Positions 62,314-64,000 of a DNA stretch of 64,000 nt are shown piece after piece. A model generated the notes under the pieces. It did no database searches. It was not told the DNA's origin and was given only the letters and a program-made list of their open reading frames with translations. A program made the position numbers and the translations under genes. The stretch lies in contig CM055093.1 in assembly GCA_029204225.1 (NCBI GenBank), positions 27,067,566-27,131,565 of the forward strand, given 5' to 3'. This DNA is from Diphasiastrum complanatum. Its lineage: Eukaryota > Streptophyta > Lycopodiopsida > Lycopodiales > Lycopodiaceae. Each line of letters begins with the position of its first letter. Position 1 is the stretch's first letter.

Positions 62314-64000
62314 TGTTGAACAATTCTGCATGCAGTTTGTTAGCTTGAAACTCAAATTTATAGCTTGATTGGCAGAGTCACTAGAAACTTCATCTCTCAT
62401 TGCTATAGGATTCATATCATGAGCATACCATTGTTGTTGGAACTTTCCAATCATCACCTGTACTAGATTTTTCCACCCAACGCATGTAGTCTTTTCAGAA
62501 TCCTTACTCTTAAGCTTTTGAAACTATTCTCTTTCAAGTTTGTCTATATGTAGAAAACCCTAATTCCTTCACGAAGCAATAAAGTAAGTAGCACAAATTC
62601 AAACATTGAGTTTTTTGTTGAATTTTTGTTGTTGTTTGGTCGTACTTGTTCTTTGAAGTAGGAACAAGCAAGCTTTGTTCAAATATAGGCAAGCTTGAAA
62701 GAAAAAAAATTCAAAAGCTCATGGGATAAGGATTCTGAAAAGGCTACATGTGTGGTGAGAAAACATTCAGCACAAGTGACGATTATAAAGTTCCAGAAAT
62801 AATGGGAAGCTCATGATTTCATATTGAAGCCTAGAGCCGTGAGAGGTAAAGTTTCTAGTGACTCTTTCAGTCAAGCTATAAATTTAAGTTTTCAACCTAA
62901 CAAAGTGCACGTAGAATTGTGTAACGAGAATGTGTCACATCTATTGGATCAAAGAATCTGACTTTCCAACAAGCCATTATGTGAAAGTTCAAAAGAGGAA
63001 ATGACAAAACACAGAAACACCAACACAATGGCTAGACAGACTTCAACACAACCTAGAAGATGTCGAGAGTGAGGTTATTGAAACTATTATACATATTTCA
63101 AATTGGAATTTGAAATATGAAAACACGTTCACTCAAGAAGTTTCCAAAGAAAGCTTCAATAAGGAGGGCCAAGTTATAGGTTCGGAATAAACTGTCGTCG
63201 CAAATCTACAAAAGTCCCAAGGCAATGAGAACAAAACAGAGAAATTCCTTACAATGAAGTTATACGTGGCTTTTCAAGTGCATTTGGAGATACAATTGGT
63301 GTTTTGAAGGCATATGACTTTGGAGTCATGAAGATCTTTTGCAATTGCTCGAGTTGTTCTAATATCCTACTAAAAGTCTTCACTACATTACCTTTTTCTT
63401 TTTAAGCTTCTTTCATTTCATATCAAGAGTCATGTCCAATGTGAATACTCCATTTTGTAGAGATAAGCATATTTTTCTGAGCAATTGCGGAAGATCTTCA
63501 TGACCCCATAGTCATATGCCTTATAATGAACTTCAGTTGTGTCATTCTCATTTCGTTGGAATGTTTTTTTAGATATTCGACGATGCTTTTTTCCATAACT
63601 ATTACTTGGGCCCTTTATATTGTAGCTTTCTTTGGAAACTTCTTGAGTCAATGCCATTTCATAAATCTAATTATGGGTTGAAATATTTGTAAGAGCTTCA
63701 ATAACCTCACTCTCGAAATCTTGTCGGTTGAAATTTGTCTCGCCGCTGTGTCTAAGTGGCGCTTCTATGTTTCTACATTTTCTCTTTTGAGCTTTTACAT
63801 AATGGCTTGTTGGAAAGTCTAATTCCTTGATTCAATAGATGTGACACACTTGTGTTGAACAATTCTGCATGCAGCTTGTTAGCTTGAAACTCAAATTTAT
63901 AGCTTTATTGGAAGAGTCACTAGAAACTTCACCTCTCATTGCTATAGAATTCAATATGGAATCATGAGCATCCCATTGTTGCGGGAACTTTCAAATCATC
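62314..64000. repeat. Large imperfect inverted repeat, extends past the window
   Basis: The left arm from about 62,690 to 63,350 pairs with the right arm from about 63,430 to beyond 64,000 (centre near 63,390). For example, AGAGTCACTAGAAACTTCA on the right matches the reverse of GTTTCTAGTGACTCTTTCAG on the left. A third partial copy (62,314-62,556) lies in the right-arm orientation. Each arm has a coding trace, LTQEVSKESYN on minus (63,657-63,430) and FTQEVSKESFNKEGQ on plus (63,130-63,175), so a protein-coding repeat was inversely duplicated. It could form long hairpin transcripts. Confidence 0.75.

Overview
The window reads as an intergenic, transposon-dominated stretch of a land-plant nuclear genome. 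It is AT-rich, with long (GA)n/(TC)n and (TA)n microsatellites, plant Ty1/copia and Ty3/gypsy retrotransposons, CACTA (En/Spm) DNA transposons, a LINE fragment, Penelope-like reverse transcriptase pieces, GT-AG introns, and a 5' piece of a spliceosomal U1A/U2B''-type gene. The Penelope-like pieces and a GDLK/CLYC-type transposase-like gene make me lean towards a fern or other non-seed plant rather than a typical crop angiosperm. That is an inference, and no species marker is visible. Almost every coding stretch carries frameshifts or stops, so most entries are relics. No tRNA or rRNA gene and no CRISPR array was seen.

Layout. 0-5.3 kb: copia integrase relic, LINE 3' part, (TC)n, and a Penelope-like relic split by a Ty3/gypsy relic. 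5.3-12.8 kb: mostly non-coding, with a 222-bp tandem duplication, TA-flanked hairpin/foldback elements and a 2.8-kb GA-expanded satellite. 13.6-14.7 kb: two exons of a U1A/U2B''-like RRM protein. 15.0-15.4 kb: probable LTR. 16.4-19.1 kb: spliced but decayed gene of the GDLK/CLYC/QGxEKxH transposase-like family. 19.3-20.6 kb: palindrome array and a second TA-flanked foldback element. 21.2-33.6 kb: a deleted copia, then CACTA-1 (TNP2, DUF4218 and DUF4216 on minus, ORF1 on plus), whose TNP2 gene is interrupted by a complete-ended copia element (24,969-29,438). 34.3-38.1 kb: Ty3/gypsy pol and a fragment of another CACTA ORF1. 38.4-55.2 kb: one old copia element (minus) carrying three nested insertions: a truncated copia, a short two-LTR non-autonomous element, and CACTA-2 (45,013-53,915), which has a clean 3-bp target duplication and subterminal TACCGAGG repeats. 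57.1-62.3 kb: an unusual three-gene cluster. 62.3-64.0 kb: a large inverted repeat that runs off the window edge.

The most interesting part is 56.8-62.3 kb. On the minus strand, a gene starting near 60,753 encodes a histone H3-like N-terminus and H3 fold. A basic/Ser-rich linker follows, then (over apparent introns) a Ulp1/C48-like cysteine peptidase with recognisable His, Gln and Cys motifs. It converges with a plus-strand gene whose 3' half looks like a ubiquitin-like beta-grasp domain. It shares a divergent promoter, with two TATA boxes back to back and many ACGTG motifs, with a third, unrecognised plus-strand gene. A 13-bp promoter element is shared exactly between the H3 gene and the ubiquitin-like gene. 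An H3-like plus Ulp1-like plus Ubl-like cassette with shared promoter sequence suggests a chromatin- and modifier-related module carried by an unclassified mobile or virus-derived element. This copy is decayed, so function cannot be assumed.
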